Origin: Saururus chinensis
Lineage: Eukaryota > Streptophyta > Magnoliopsida > Piperales > Saururaceae
Length of the DNA: 64,000 nt
Reading direction: 5' to 3'
NCBI GenBank assembly: GCA_035235625.1
Contig: CP141143.1
Location: forward strand, 32,535,178-32,599,177
The position numbers and the translations under genes were made by a program. The notes under the pieces were generated by a model. That model did not search any database. It was not told where the DNA came from and saw only the letters and a program-made list of their open reading frames with translations. Position 1 is the stretch's first letter; each line of letters begins with the position of its first letter. This document shows, in pieces, positions 1-11,471 of this stretch.

Positions 1-2713
1 CATACAACTCCATTTTTCGTACGTACTAAGTAGTTCTGGGAAGACCTGCAGGAGACCCGAAGTAAAAACCCTCTGGTCGATACCCAAACTGTCATGGCGA
101 TGAAGAAGCATATCGCAATCTCCATCATCCCAACTCTCGAAGAAAATGTCTCATAAAACATTACTAATATAACCATAGAAGCCTAAGGTCCTTATGATCA
201 TTGACTCCCCCAAATATATAAAACTTAGACTATATTATTTTCATCCAGTCAAGTAACCACTCAACCATGTGGGCCATCTTCACCTTGTAAATCGGCCCAC
301 AAAATAGCTCATCCACTGAGCTATGACTCAAAGAACATCCCAAAATCACCCTCAGTTCATTAACCAAGGTAAGATTCTAAGTCAGGGCCCCGTTCACTCC
401 ATGAATTGGTCCCAACCCTAAAGAGGGTATTTTAGTCATTATCTTGATTAGATGTTCTCCCTCCAAACCAACAGCAACCCATGTCTCTTGATTAATCTTC
501 ATTAATCTTAAGTTACTGATATGAATCAATGCATCAATATCAAAAACATGCATCATCATAAATAACATGTAATCATACAAATATATAATTAATAAACGAA
601 GGCCCATTGCATTCATTTGCAGGATTAGGGCTCAGAGAATTCAAGCTCGATATGTAAATTAACATATTCCATGAGTGGCGTGTATCTAGTGGATTTCTGC
701 ACTGTGTTAGAGACACGTGCAATACACTGCGCTAAACCCTGAGAATTAGGGTTTTCCATTGGTTTTCTATGACACTGTGACCTGTCAAGGTCTTCGTGTC
801 ACCTACTAGTCACACCCCTTCCTTTTAAAGTCATTTAACATCACTATAGCATACCCTAACGCTTGATAGTTAGGTTATCCGTTTCCACAAAACTAAACAT
901 ACTACCCCCTAAGGGCATTAGGGTAATTCTACCACTTGGAGTATGCTACCCTCCCTTAGGTCCTTAGACCATCTCACTACCCTTTTTTATTTTAAGTCAT
1001 TAACCTCACAGAAAGCTCCACTCTCAAACTGACTCGCGCTTCCATTCACATGAATGTGGGCGGCTCCACTTAAAGGGTATTTCTATCATTTGGTTTAAGG
1101 CCTTCATGACATCCAATAGGTCTAAAATTAAAACCAAGGGTACTACTGGCCTTCATGAACTCTGTGTAATTCTCTTGGCATGTAACGGGGTCATGAACCC
1201 CTTGAACCGACCCAGGTTTGCTTAACGGTTTACTATTAACCCTAAGGGCAAAAGGGTCAATTATCCACTCACTGGGATTTTTTTTCATTTATTGGTTTGT
1301 CATATAATTAGGTTACTCATTAAACACTCACTGAGAATTTTTCCAAGTTTTAAACCAATTCATAGGCCCCTAAACCGGAGCCCCGAAGTCGGGTAAATGG
1401 TTTTCACATGATGATTTAACTACAAGGGGTAAAAAGGTCATTTTAGAGACTCTGGGATTTTTACCAGTCCTGAAACTTGGTCAAGACACTTTTAACCCTC
1501 TCAAAGTATATGGGTAATTTTTCTAAATTTTTAGAATAAGTAAAAGCCCTTGAACCGGACCCGGTTCGATCCTCCCTTTCTTTTCTTCCTTTTTTTAAAC
1601 CCAACTGGGGCCGGAATGTTTGGGTTGACGACGCAACGCGGGTCATCTTCCCAACGTCCGGCCAGAGAGGCATTTCAGCCCCTGGCCACCACAGCCCAGC
1701 GGCGGGCTGGGGTTCACCTGATCGCCGCCATGCGGCGATCACAATGGGCCTGGCCACCGCTGTTGCCCGGTGGCTGGTTGGGGCCGAAAACGCACCTTTC
1801 CTCTTTTCCTCTTTTTTTCCCTCTACACAGCAGCATTAACCGCCGCCGCCGAGGCCACCGTGGCCAAGTCCAGTGCAGCCAAGGCCAGCACGACCATGGC
1901 CGGCGCGTCCAAGGGCTGCAGGGCTGCCGCTCTTTTCCATCGTTCTTTTGTTCTGATTTGCCTATAAGGAATCCGGTGGTGATTGGGGTTCCTGGCCGGA
2001 AATCCAGTGGTCGACTGGGAGCCGTCAAGTGGTCGTCCGGCGGCCGTCCAGTGGCTGGCCGGTGATCAAAAGCTTATAAATAAAATTATTAAAGAATCAT
2101 TGTAGAAATTACTATAGTTGATTCATTAAATTGCAGAACGGATAATAACACAATTTAATCTTAATTTTTCAATACAACACTCCTTAATTAATACAACAAT
2201 CTTACCTAGTTGTCATTTTGCCATCGATCCACCGCCACCGGAGCATCGCCGGAATTTTGCTAGAAAATTCTAATGGCGGCTCATCCTCCTTTTTCAGAAA
2301 GCTCCCATTAACCCTTTTTATAGGCATGGGATTAGGGCTCCTAATCGTATGATAAATTGGGCCAAAATCTCTTCAATTTAGCAATCAAATTGGGCCCAAA
2401 AACACAAATTTGGAATGCTAATTGATCGGGCCCATATAGTGACTCAAACGGACAATTCACACGTTCAATTCTGGTAAACGGGTCCTACATGATATATTCA
2501 ACTTCAGACGGTTGTTTCTCCCTCATCCAGACTTCGATTCGCGCGTTCTTGGTGGCGTTTTGAAGCTCTTTCCGTCTGTTTTCCATAAATATATACTTTA
2601 GCGACCACTTCCCAACTGATGATTAAGTTATTCCCACGAGAAGATCAAGGGGGCTTACACCTTAATTTCCACATGTACAACTTTAGGAATTTAGAAAATT
2701 CCCGGACATTACA
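1..2713 (-). repeat. Partial large LTR, minus strand, with GC-rich tract
   Basis: Read on the minus strand, a sequence starting TGTAATGTCCGGGA begins at 2713. It has the look of the start of a long plant Ty3/gypsy LTR (TGTAAY-CCGG type). No partner end or matching target duplication lies in the window, so the element probably continues past the left edge. Positions 1600-2060 are GC-rich and produce several overlapping open frames on both strands, none with a recognisable domain. I see no host gene here. The family assignment is inference from the terminus alone. Confidence 0.35.
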
Positions 2714-2754
2714 TATAAGGTATAAGAAGTTACGAATTTTGAGAGGAAAACCGA

Positions 2755-3916
2755 GGGATGCATTTGGGAATGAGGATTTGGGCTATGTGATTTAGCCCAA
2801 ACCCCATATTTGGCAATATATTTTGGGGTGAATTTTAATTTTGTCTCAAATCATGTCATGTGATATATAACTAAAAAGTAGATAAACTCAAATCATAGGG
2901 TCAACCACGTCTATTATTAATCTCACCTAACTTGGATTCATATCAAGATTCAGTTTTCGTGTTCTGCTTCTCCTCTTCCCAGGCCTCTCTTCTCCCACTT
3001 CTCTTCTTGAGTTTCTCTCCTTTCATTGTCAATGTGAGTCCTTCTCATATGTATATACTATAAAAAATTTTATGTAGTGATCAACATTATTAATAAAAAT
3101 TATATTTAAAACTAGGGAAAATATATAAACAATGTTGAAAAAAATCTCATTACCCAAATAACAGAGAGAGAAAAATATTTTTCATAATGGTGTTCATTTT
3201 TGCCATGTAGGCGCTGACAAATTTTATTCTACATAGATTTCTTCCTTCTAAGGATGGAATAAATATCATTGTGGGCAAGTGTACTATTTTGTCATTTTAA
3301 AGGACGAAATCAGTACACTATGAGAAGTATACTTGGCAGACCACCATTGTCGACAAATGTAGTGGTTTCTTCCTTTACAAGGATAAAATTATCACATTGT
3401 AGGGAAGTGTACTTAAGTTGTGAGCAAGTGTACTAATTTTGTCATTCTCAAGGATGAAATCAGTACATTGCGGGCAAGTGCACTTGGCAGACCACCCATT
3501 ATGGGCAAGTGCATTGATTTCGTCCTTTAGAAGGACAAAATATATGTAAATGACAAAATTCATGAAAAAAATAAAACAAAAACCACATAAGCACCAGTTC
3601 TTGCATGGCGAAAAGGAACACCATATTGGGAATTAAGTTTCTATATTTGTTATTTAAGTAATTATTTTTTCATTATTATTTATATATTTTTCCCTTAAAA
3701 AATATATTTGTAAATTTTATATGAATTTTGAAATCAAAACAAATCTTAACCAAATTCCACATTCCCCAACAAGGGAATTCAAATTCTCACTTTAAAAATC
3801 ACACAGTTCCCAAACACTTAACTCTCAAATACAAATCTAACTAATCTTATGATTTGCAATGACATGATTTACCAATCACACGATTAAATTCAAATCAAGG
3901 TTCCCAAATGCACCCT
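2755..3916. mobile_element. Non-autonomous DNA transposon with terminal inverted repeats
   Basis: The left end (GGGATGCATTTGGGAA) and right end (TTCCCAAATGCACCC) are inverted repeats of about 15 bp with one or two mismatches. A second, subterminal inverted match (ATGTCATG near 2856 and ATGACATG near 3860) supports a hairpin-ended element. The 8-bp string AGAGGAAA occurs just left of the left end and just right of the right end, offset by about 4 bp on the left, so it may be an imperfect target duplication. The interior has no coding frame. A hAT-like or Harbinger-like origin is possible but not shown. Confidence 0.45.
3230..3545. repeat. Imperfect tandem repeats inside the TIR element
   Basis: About four degenerate units carry the recurring phrases GGGCAAGTGTACT, TTTTGTCATT...AAGGA and GAAATCAGTACA. 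They differ by substitutions and small gaps, and the unit is roughly 80-90 bp. They account for the short minus-strand open frame in this stretch, which I do not consider a gene. Confidence 0.5.
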
Positions 3917-6469
3917 AGAGGAAATTAGGGTTTCTACCTTTTTCTTATTGTTTTCTAAAAGAAATTCACTTGAAGCTTTGAGTTAAAGATCAATAGTGAA
4001 CTCATAAAGCTATTCTACAACTAAGAAGAGATTTCACATAGAAGTTTCAAAGATGAGTTGAAACATATCTTCAATGAAAGATTGAAGATTCTAAGAGGCC
4101 AAAGTCAATACAATAAGAGGAGCTTGTCAAAGGCTAGAAGAAAAGTCTCAAGTGCTTGAGGGAGAAGACTTAAAGTCTAGCAATGACAAGAATTTGTGGA
4201 GATCAAAACAAAAGAGTTTGTATTAGAGGCAAAACAAAGGTCGGTATTTTGCTTGTGTCGATGTGATTGTATAGCTTGCTAATAGTATATTGATTTGGTT
4301 CCTTAACAATTGCCATAGTTTTTTACCCGTTTGGTTTTCTACGTTAAAATTGTTGTGTGTTAATGTGTGAATTACATGCATGTGTTTTGATTGATTGATA
4401 CATCATGAGTGCGATTTGAGAGAATATTTACTTGTTTTTGTTATATAAGAAAATTTTGTGCAAAGAGGTCATATCTCATAGTCTTTATCTTTAATTTGAC
4501 ACTACTTCTAAACTAGTAGCATATTCAGATTCAGACTAAACTTAGAATGTAGATGGTGGGAAGAGTACCTAGAATGTTATTTTTGTGTAGAAAATTACTT
4601 AGTCTCTTGGCACAATAAGAAGCGAAATTGTGGATGCAAAGAATATTAATTAATTATGGAATCTATAAAGGCATAATGGCTTTATATTATGATAATATAA
4701 GTTCAATTAAAATTTCTCAAAATCTTATCCAATTCTCTCACACAAAACAGAGTTTCAATTGGTTTACCTCTTTATAAAACTATTAGATTTCAATAGATTA
4801 ACTTTAGGAAAATCATTGGGCTTGCTTGCCCAAAATAGTTCTATAGGAGATTTCCGTCCCTTGTTTTATTTAAAAATCTTTTAGGACACAACAAAATAAA
4901 ATAAAAACTAGTTTTAATTATTTTTAGTAGGGACTTGTTTCACTTAGTTTGATTTGTTTGTGAAATAGGAAAAAAATTTGTGTTTTTAAACATATAGCAT
5001 GAATATTTTGATAAACACACTTGAATTATGAGATATTGCACATAGTAAGCAACACAAGAAATGCATAATGAGTACAAGCTTAAGTCAATAGGACCATTTG
5101 TAAATCATTTTAATAGAGTTTTTTGGTTCATCATAGTACTTTATGCACTGTTGATTTGCTTAAAGGCTTAATACTCACTAAAGGAATTCAAGATCAACTA
5201 TTGGGTTAAATTTGTAATATGGTTAATTTACTTCCCGACTCTGATGCTATGAGGTAGTATAAGGTAGTTGAGTGGTCTAAATTCAATTGCAAACTGAATG
5301 AGATTTGATATGTTTGTGATTTCTTTTAATATTTTTTGGATGCATTGTCAAAAATAATTCTCATAAAGATAATGGTGAGGACTGCTTACATGAACATCTT
5401 GTGTTAGTGTGAAAGCTACCATCCCCTTGACACTAGAAAAGACATAGAATGAAAAAAATTGAAATAGTGCATGCTTACGAGATCTAAAAAAAAAGCTAAT
5501 GAAAGCCCAAAATATAAAAAAGATTGAAAAGGCCAAATCATTGAAAAAAGCAAAGGGACATATAGAAAGATAACAAGTGAAGTAGAATCTTTATATTGGT
5601 GTTTGTAATTCCTGTTTATTCAATGTAAATCAATTATCAAATGGAATGCAAGTATAGCCTAAGTTTCTTGACAAACTCATTTGCCAAAGTAGTGGAACAG
5701 AAAAATTATTTTTTACTATATTATTCATTGATATCCTAATGTTGTTTTGATTGACCATAATATAGTCCTATACTTGATGTAAAACACTTTAGCATATCTT
5801 ATTATTATGAGGCTTGTAACTTAAAATTCTGATTCTTTAGTCGAGAGTGCTTAATGATATCAAGTTATGCTTATGTATGAAACACATAGTGTGTATTATA
5901 GAACTTGGATAGTGTGTTCACTAATGATATTGCAATAAGATGTTAACCACACTTTGATTTCAACTTAATATTTAATAATTGTGATTCTCCTTACAATAGA
6001 TTTTTAATGTGGTTTTAAATTGTTTTAGAAGTTTTTCCTCTTATTTCTTGTCTTCTTTACCTCATTATACCATTGTCAATTTATAATAAAATAGGGAAGA
6101 ATTTAGGGTATGAGTCACTTTAGGAAAACCTTATTAAACATGAGAGAAGATAGCTAACGGAGAACTTAAAAAATAAGATATGAATTAATTATTAAAAAGA
6201 GAAAATTCTTGTTATTGTTACAACTCAATTAATCTTATGCTTACTTAAACATTTAAATTATGTATTTACTTGTTTCTTTGAACAATATTATGCGAGTATG
6301 ATCTTATTTGTAATGTGCAGGTTAATTACAAGTTAAAGACCATGACACCACATTAGGATTTGTGAGTAATGATTATGGGCAAGAGCCATTGTCTATGTTG
6401 TCTAAATCTGATTATGCATTGTAGAGTTGTAATTTTTAATTTCAGATAAAGGGTTTTTTTGTCACAAAA
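3917..6469. other. AT-rich stretch without a recognisable gene
   Basis: All frames are broken by stops and no conserved motif was recognised. It lies directly upstream of a copia-like polypurine tract, so it may be strongly decayed internal sequence of that element. That is inference from position only. Confidence 0.4.
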
Positions 6470-7071
6470 TAAAAAAGGGGGAGATTGTAAGAACATAAGT
6501 ATACTTATATTATGTATTAGCTTATTTCTGTAATCAAAATAATGCCATGTATGTGTATAATTTTGAGTCAGTTTAAGTTTGAATATCATATTTTGAAGAT
6601 GGAGTGAAAGGAAGACTCAAATATGTGTTCTGTTTGGTAAAAACACGCACACACATCACTTTCACATACTTTAGGGTAAAATATACCTTAGGTGATATGG
6701 TGGTAAGAGATGGAGCCATTTTGAATAAAAATTGAAAATTTTATTCAGAGCAATTGATTACTCTTATGAATTGGCATTGAATGTTTCGAGGTTCTCCAGA
6801 AAATTATTGACCAAACAACTGCCAAGGTGGATTAATTAATCGGCAAGTTGAAATCTCACACGAAAAATTTAGCCAATAATGGGAGTTATCCATCGCTAAG
6901 AGAGACGAATCAATCATTGTGAGGAATAAAGTGAAAGATACACGGAACTAATCGATCACCCTGAGGACCAATCGATTGTTGTGATGCAGGATTGCCTAAA
7001 GTAGGCCTTTCTGAGTTGATTTAGATTCCTAGTTGAACATTCTTTTTGAGACTTAGGGAGTCTATAAAAAA

Positions 7072-7084
7072 GGGATGGAACATG
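7072..7084 (+). promoter_or_regulatory. TATA-like box of the copia-like LTR
   Basis: CTATAAAAAAGGG stands about 590 bp into the LTR that starts at 6486, a usual place for the LTR promoter. Transcript data are needed to show it was ever used; the element is now broken 75 bp downstream. Confidence 0.3.
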
Positions 7085-8257
7085 AGCAGAGAAGAGATGA
7101 AGGCATACAAAGCTTAGAAAACTTGTGTAAAATTGCTCTAATAGTTTTTAGAGAGAATTTGTAAGATCCCTGACCTTAAACCAGTTTTAGTTTCACTTTA
7201 ATTATCGGTTATCGTGGGGTTAACGCATTTTCTGATTTATTCGATGATTTCGTAAATAAATAGTATTTACGATGGTTTTAACCAAAATTAACTTTAAGAT
7301 TAGTAGTTTTAAGTGATTTTAAATCGAATGTGAATTTTTGGGATTTTTTTGAATTTTCACTATTTTTCCAAAAATTAGGGTTTTGGCGGGACCCCTGTGG
7401 GCCCCACCGTCGAAATTTTGGTTTTTGGGTCAAATGAACCAAAACATCTACTTAAGATCATACAAAAATTTTTAGAATTTTCTTAGACTTAATTAGTGCT
7501 CAAATTTATAAAATACCCATTTTTAGCCTACTTTTCCTATTTACACCCTATAACTTACCCATTCATACCCCAACCCTTACTATAAAAAGTCAAACCTGAG
7601 CCATTTCCATTTTTGGGAATATGCTGAGGAGGAGAGGTCAGGCCAAATCCCCAATTAGGCCCGGATTAGAAGGTGTTTATAAGCCTACTCTAATTAAGCA
7701 CTAAACCCTAGCTTTCTTCTTAATCTCTTCTAAATCTACTATTTCCCATTTGTTTTAATTCATTTTTGGACATCAAAAATTACTGATTTGTATTTTACTA
7801 CAAACCCTAACTTTCAAAATCTGATTTTTATGATCAACAAGACCTAGATCTAAGTTTTAATTAGATGTTTCTTTGGTAAATCGATTTTTAATGGAGTTCA
7901 ATTCAAACTCTATGTTTTGTAAGGTTTTCAAGAAAGGTGACCATCAAATCCGAGCTTAATCAAGTGATAAGGTAATGGACTTTTGAAATTTTAGTTTATC
8001 CATAGTAAAACTCTTGATTTTTGGCTTATTTTGAATGGAGTTACTTGATTTGGTGTGTTAATGGCATGATTAGAAAATGGTAATCTGTAATCCCGATTTC
8101 TTAGGGTTTTGTCTTATTATTATATGGTTTAACATTCTGGAAGTCATGAAGGACTTTTGATTATAATTAGGGTGTTAGATGTTGATTTGAAGTGTTATCA
8201 ATGGTGTTTCGATTTGAAATTGCGAAAGGAAGAAGATGGTCAGTTCTGCTTTGTTGG

Positions 8258-8428
8258 CGTTCAAACGGCCCTTCTAGGCGTTTGAACGGCAACACTGTTG
8301 GATCAACAAATTTTTAGTTCAACCGATCGAACGGCCTGCTAGGCGTTCGAACGGCCAAACTGTAAATTTGAATTTTTCCCGTTTAGCCGATCGAACGGCC
8401 TAAAGGGCATTCGAACGGCTACACGGCA
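8258..8428 (+). repeat. Three-fold repeat with the GTTCGAACGGC motif
   Basis: Three degenerate units each contain two copies of a CGTTCGAACGGC-like motif separated by about 20 bp around a CTAGGC or AAGGGC spacer. The motif core GTTCGAAC is palindromic. The same paired module reappears once in the Athila-like LTR at about 20800-20840. Confidence 0.6.
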
Positions 8429-9419
8429 GAATTCTATGTTATCCACATGATGTTTATTTCAATGATTCTACTTTAATTTGCCAATTTTATATGAATGTGG
8501 AGTGTTTTGAGCTATATTATGCTACTGGAAAGGCATGCTATTGAGGTTATGGAGTTGAGATATATGCTTAGAGGTTTGTAGAATGACTTATGGTTTGTGA
8601 CATGATGTTGGAATTGTCATCTTGAAATTGTGAATGGTTGATCCTCTAAGGTTAAGCATATTTTCAATAGGACTACAATCTATTAATTGACTGACTTGGC
8701 ATGATAAAATGTGGTTAGTTGATGTGTGGATGTTGGTGAATACCATGACTCAAGGATGAAATGAATGATCTTATATGTGTTTAGCCTTTGTGGTTGAGCT
8801 TTGAATTGAGTTATGATTTCAACGATTCTTCTCCTCTGATTTCCGCTTGAATTCATGTTTAGATGGAAATTCACATGTGTAGTGTGGTAGTAAGTTTAAT
8901 TTCAAGCATGTTGACATGCATTATGTGGAGTGCTTCTACTAGTTACACACACATGTGGGGGTTAAATGATGATGTTTGAAGCTTAATATTGTGATTACAA
9001 ATAATGCATTAGGGGTTGATGAGAGCACTTATCATGGATTAGGATTCATGTATGCCTTGCCCACATATGTACTATACTGCATGCATCATGAAAATGGATT
9101 TCCAATTGAAGCTTTATCGAGATTAATTGAATGTAATCGATTGGATGCAATGTGGTGAATTTGCATGCTAGATTAGTCGGTCATGGCTTAATCGAAACTT
9201 GATTGGTCTGAAAGGACATGTTTTGATTTGAATTCCTTCGTGGAACATGTGCACTCCTTGGGTTGAGTCTAGTTAAATGGAGTTAAGTAGGGATGAGTTG
9301 TGTACTTGTCTTGCGGATTGAGATTATTTATGATTCATTGGACCCTGAGAATCTAGCTGGTTTGTCCGAGTGCACCGGCTTGCTAGGTGTTGTTGCTTGA
9401 GACTTTAGTCTTGACAAGC

Positions 9420-9690
9420 AAGGTTGCCCGGGAGTTTAGACTTGATGGGCAGGCGTTACTCGAAGGCGTTGGCCTTGGGAGTAGGAGTTACTCGAAGGCA
9501 TTGGTCTTGAGGAGCAGGAGTTGCTCAAAGGTGTTGGCCTTGAGGAGCAGGAGTTGCTCGAAGGTTTTGACCTTGAAGAGCATGTTTATGTGATAAGAGT
9601 TGCTCGAAGGCTTTGACCTTGAAGAGCATGTTTATTTGATAAGTGTTTGCTCGAGGGCTCCGGTCTCGAAGAGCAGGTTTATTCTCTATG
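9420..9690 (+). repeat. 33-bp tandem repeat array in the solo LTR
   Basis: Six or seven units of about 33 bp with consensus elements GAGTTGCTCGAAGG and TTGACCTTGAGGAGCA; later units are drawn out to about 50 bp by an inserted TTTATNTGATAAG. The array creates a fake repetitive open frame (serine- and arginine-rich) on the plus strand. Confidence 0.75.
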
Positions 9691-9764
9691 TGTATGGACT
9701 TGCATGTTGGACTAGTGTGTGTGTGATACTTATACATGCATGATGAATGAGAATGTTGATGCAT

Positions 9765-10315
9765 GGTTGGATATGTATGTTAGAGATACATTTTATGCAA
9801 GTTGGTATGATGTGATGCATGATTGGATATGTATGTTAGAGATACATTTCATGCAGGTTGATTATGATATGATGCATGATGGAATATGTATGTTAGAGAT
9901 ATGAAATGCAGGTTGATTATGATATGATGCATGATGGAATATGTATATTAGAGATACATTCATGCAGGTTATTATGATGTGATGCATGAGGGAATATGTA
10001 TGTTAGAGATACATTCATGCAGGTTGTTATGATGTGATGCATGAGGGAATATGTATGTTAGAGATACATTCATGCAGGTTATTATGATGTGATGCATGAG
10101 GGAATATGTATGTTAGAGATACATTCATGCAGGTTATTATGATGTGATGCATGAGGGAATATGTATATTAGAGATACATTCATACAGGTTGTTATGATGT
10201 GATGCATGAGGGAGTATGTATGTTAGAGATACATTCATGCAGGTTATTATGATGTGATACATGATGGAATATGTATGATTAGAGATACTTTCATGTAGGT
10301 TGTTATGATATGAAT
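9765..10315 (+). repeat. 55-bp tandem repeat array, about ten copies
   Basis: About ten head-to-tail units share the phrases AATATGTATGTTAGAGATAC, ATTCATGCAGGTT and ATTATGATGTGATGCAT. Several central units are nearly identical, while those at the edges are more diverged, as expected of unequal exchange. There are no spacers, so this is a minisatellite inside the LTR rather than a CRISPR array. Confidence 0.85.
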
Positions 10316-10684
10316 GACATTATGTAGATTATACACTATGATGCAGGTTTAGGTGATGTGTATGTGTGATTAGAAAATGATGCACCTTGCCAATCTTTGA
10401 TTTGAATGATTATATTGTTATGTTATCGTATTTTCGATGTTGATAGTGATATTAAAAACCATTGCTGAGTTTGTTAAACTCACCCCACTTTGTTGTGTTT
10501 TGTTTTGGGGCTGCGTGGTGCGACACGCAGACAGACAGGATCTCCTCTTTGAGGAAAGGTCGGAGATGACTTGGATGTGATCGTGGAGATCGTTGTGTGA
10601 CTTATTTTCCTTTGGTTATATGCTTTATGTTTAGGACCTTTGTGTAGGGTTCTTTGTTTTGGATTTATGTCACATTTTACAGTT

Positions 10685-10724
10685 GTGTTGCTTAAGCAAC
10701 ACTGGATTTTGAGCCAGTGTGGGC
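10685..10724 (+). other. Perfect 18-bp palindrome followed by a 7-bp hairpin
   Basis: GTGTTGCTTAAGCAACAC (10685-10702) is a perfect palindrome. It is followed immediately by a hairpin with arms ACACTGG and CCAGTGT around an 8-nt loop. It lies about 270 bp from the LTR end. Such structures could matter for RNA 3'-end formation or be a by-product; the function is not shown. Confidence 0.6.
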
Positions 10725-11471
10725 TTTAGTTAACTAAGCATGTGGGTTTGAGATTAGTTGTTTACTTTGTGATAAGCAACTCTCTTTCTTTTCTTATTAT
10801 TTACTTTTGCTTAAAGGATTGTGCGTACTCCGTAATTCTGTTAAATTGTCCATGTTTAGGGTTAAGTCTTCCCCTAAATCGTTTCTCAATTTCCCTTCGT
10901 CGCCCCCGTGCGCTTGACCGGCCCTTGGACCGGGTTTGACTTGGGTCGGGCATCGCCAGGGCGTGACAGAATTAGTCTTCTCGTTATGGATTTTGTCTAC
11001 CTTAATGACAAGAATGATTAGACGTGAGATTGTTACACAAAAACACATGTGTGACATGGTGTTTTATTGAAGATTTTTTCTAAGAATATCAAGGAGAAAG
11101 AAGATTCATTCTATAAGAGGTGATAGATCTAGATTGATTAAAGAACACATTGGAGAGAGAATATCAAGTTGATCATGATAAACAACATAGAGTGGTTGAT
11201 TCTTTCTTAACTCATACCCCTCTCCCCAATTTATTTGGATCGGTCTCCTCTCTCTCCCCTTATTTTCTCTCTTAACTCATACCCCTCACTTGTTCTCTCC
11301 TTCTTTGCCTTCTTTTTCCTTCCCCCTCTTCATTATTCATGTTACTTGAGCATTGAAGAAAACCACCATTGGAGAGCCTTATAATAACTTTAGAAAACCA
11401 GTATCATTTGACCTCTTTGTTGATATTCTTCTCAATTTGCATGCTAAGGATCTAATTTAAGACTTCTAGGA

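Larger units (their letters stand above)
7160..10968 (+). mobile_element. 3.8-kb solo LTR of a Ty3/gypsy element
   Basis: The block begins TGTAAGATCCCTGACC and ends GGGCGTGACA. It is flanked by a perfect 5-bp direct repeat GAATT (7155-7159 and 10969-10973). It contains no gag or pol frame, tRNA-type primer site or second LTR, so a solo LTR left by LTR-LTR recombination is the simplest reading. Its length and layout (a TGAGTTT/AAACTCA palindrome and a CTGCGTG hairpin near 10470-10530, tandem arrays in the second half, GTGACA end) resemble the very long LTRs of Del/Tekay-type chromoviruses. The lineage is inferred. It interrupts an older copia-like LTR. Confidence 0.8.
6470..11471 (+). mobile_element. 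Copia-like polypurine tract and 3' LTR, split by a solo LTR
   Basis: A polypurine tract (AAAAAAGGGGGAGA at about 6471-6484) is followed by TGTAAGAACATAAG at 6486. This is the layout of the 3' LTR junction of SIRE-like Ty1/copia elements. A TATA-like CTATAAAAAAGGG lies at 7072. The LTR is interrupted by the solo LTR at 7160-10968 and resumes at 10974; its right end is probably just before 11472. No 5' partner or coding domain was found, so this is a decayed remnant. Confidence 0.35.

Noticed and set aside
1550..2065. 171-codon plus-strand frame and its minus-strand partner
   Set aside because: GC-rich sequence opens several frames at once; no motif, and both overlap.
9387..9593. Repetitive Ser/Arg-rich frame
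   Set aside because: Produced by the 33-bp tandem array, whose length is a multiple of three; located in an LTR.
9765..10315. Regular repeats that could suggest a CRISPR array
   Set aside because: Units are head-to-tail without unique spacers, lie inside a plant LTR, and no cas-like gene is present.
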